The notes under the pieces are model-generated. The model ran no database searches, had not been told where the DNA came from, and worked only from the letters and a program-made list of their open reading frames with translations. 64,000 bases of DNA from Bactericera cockerelli (taxonomy: Eukaryota > Arthropoda > Insecta > Hemiptera > Triozidae): positions 583,667 through 647,666 of the forward strand of contig CM044964.1 of NCBI GenBank assembly GCA_024516035.1. Direction: 5' to 3'. Within the stretch, counting starts at the first letter, position 1. Every line of letters starts with the position of its first letter. Position numbers and translations under genes: made by a program. Below are positions 63,010 through 64,000 of this stretch, piece by piece.

Positions 63010-63185
63010 GGTATACCTTCGTGGCGTAACGGTTGTGACTATACTGCCCTAAGTCTAGAGATCCCGATTTCGATCCCCGGTCGGAGCAGATTTTTCACAC
63101 AGAAAATTCTGTTTTCTCCATACACGTGAGCCGGGCATTTCGGCCCTACCTAGGCTGAGTGAGTTTAATAATTATGGGAAGATGC
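63010..63185 (+). mobile_element. tRNA-derived SINE (family A), head and part of body
   Basis: 'cttcgtggcgtaacggttgt' and 'cccgatttcgatccccggtc' form the head. The body stops near 'tgagtgagtttaataatta'. Confidence 0.7.
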
Positions 63186-63389
63186 TGTGAAGAACGCCTA
63201 TACAAAGAAAGAGACAGCCCGGCAGAGTGTAAGGTTACGGAAAACATAGTTCCCATGCATTTTATGTACTTTCAGCCATATCATTTTCAATTATTATGAT
63301 ACAGGTGGTGTTGTATAATTTTAAAAGAACCACGAATTGCTACAATGATGACTTTTTCAGCCATATTTATTTTCTTCATTTTTTATTTG
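63186..63389. other. Unassigned DNA between SINEs
   Basis: Nothing is recognised here. Confidence 0.5.
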
Positions 63390-63620
63390 GGGTGAACGTC
63401 GCTTGTAACGTCATGGTTATATCACGACGGGGGTTTTACCCTCCATTCGCAGAAAACTCACAAACCTGCTTCCAGTGCTACCCACATTGACCTAACCCAG
63501 CCTGGGTTGGGCCGGAATGTCAGCATCACGAAGTCGTCACCTCGCTGGGCGTTGCTTAACGTCGGTGATCCTACGAGAACCGGTGCATTCAACGCGCCAT
63601 ACACGCTGGCTAAGCCATAG
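63390..63620 (-). mobile_element. 5S rRNA-derived SINE (family B)
   Basis: The minus-strand head carries 'tgaatgcaccggttctcgta' and 'gatcaccgacgttaagcaac', clearly 5S-like, followed by the shared body and 'gacgttacaagcgacgttca' at its 3' end. Confidence 0.82.
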
Positions 63621-64000
63621 TTAATTTTATATTTAGTAGACATATATTACCTGATATGTATTTTGAGATATATGCACTTATTATGCAATTATGCAGCTAG
63701 AAAGTAGGATGTTCTGCCCGTTATCAAGCATCTAGCAATATCTTGTGTGCTTATTTTGGTGTGCATATAGTTATTAGTGGTCATATCCCGACGGGGTTTC
63801 AACCCACCTTACTGATTTCATATACGTTATGTTAATTTATTTATCGTTATTCATTTTTTTTGAAAGTTTGCCACATTTCATTTATGGTTTTTTCGCAATA
63901 TTTTAAAGTGTGCCAGTAATAATTTTAAATGTAAATTAAAATTGATGTACAATAAATTATTATGACAGTTGGATTTACCAATAGAATCCATTGAACAACG
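63621..64000. other. AT-rich DNA, nothing recognised
   Basis: A short 'catatcccgacggggtttca' near 63782 recalls the SINE A/B body. No gene is seen. Confidence 0.45.

Overview
The window looks like repeat-rich DNA from an arthropod, most likely an insect. It has split genes with GT-AG introns, non-LTR retrotransposons of several clades, tRNA-derived and 5S rRNA-derived SINEs, MITEs and long AT-rich introns. Hemiptera is only a guess. A 100-base run of N (19348-19447) splits the window, so order and orientation across it are not proven.

Two host genes are visible, both on the minus strand and both partial. At 5.0-14.3 kb, six exons encode part of a Skeletor-like protein (end of a DM13 domain, then a DOMON domain). 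At 35.9-49.6 kb, six exons encode most of a sugar-porter-family MFS transporter of the facilitated trehalose transporter (Tret1-like) type; its first and last exons are not found. Joining these exons keeps the reading frame at every junction except one (Skeletor 13033/11848).

Layout: 1-5 kb is a tandemly duplicated transposon-like region with CCCAGACAGCAC ends. 5-14.3 kb is Skeletor, with introns holding SINEs, MITEs and a foldback element. 14.9-18.4 kb holds two large palindromes with TACAGGG ends. 19.4-35.7 kb is a retrotransposon cluster: an I-like LINE, then a second RNase H LINE split by a CR1-type LINE with an SGNH-esterase ORF1. 35.9-49.6 kb is the transporter, whose introns hold minisatellites, SINE pairs, an hAT MITE with intact 8-bp target duplication, a third palindrome and an antisense LINE with a restriction-like endonuclease. 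50-55.5 kb is SINEs and LINE tails. 55.5-60.6 kb is a second SGNH-ORF1 LINE whose ORF1 also starts with a FLYWCH-like zinc finger. 60.6-64 kb is low-complexity CTC repeat plus SINEs.

The most unusual pattern is that exon-intron junctions of both genes have been locally amplified. Short stretches that include the splice donor or acceptor and adjoining exon bases are repeated two to about twenty times next to the real exon. Other notable points are two SINE families with different heads (tRNA and 5S rRNA) sharing one body, an empty-site paralogue that proves the TA target of the TACAGGG palindromes, and LINE frameshifts that mostly fall in homopolymer runs.
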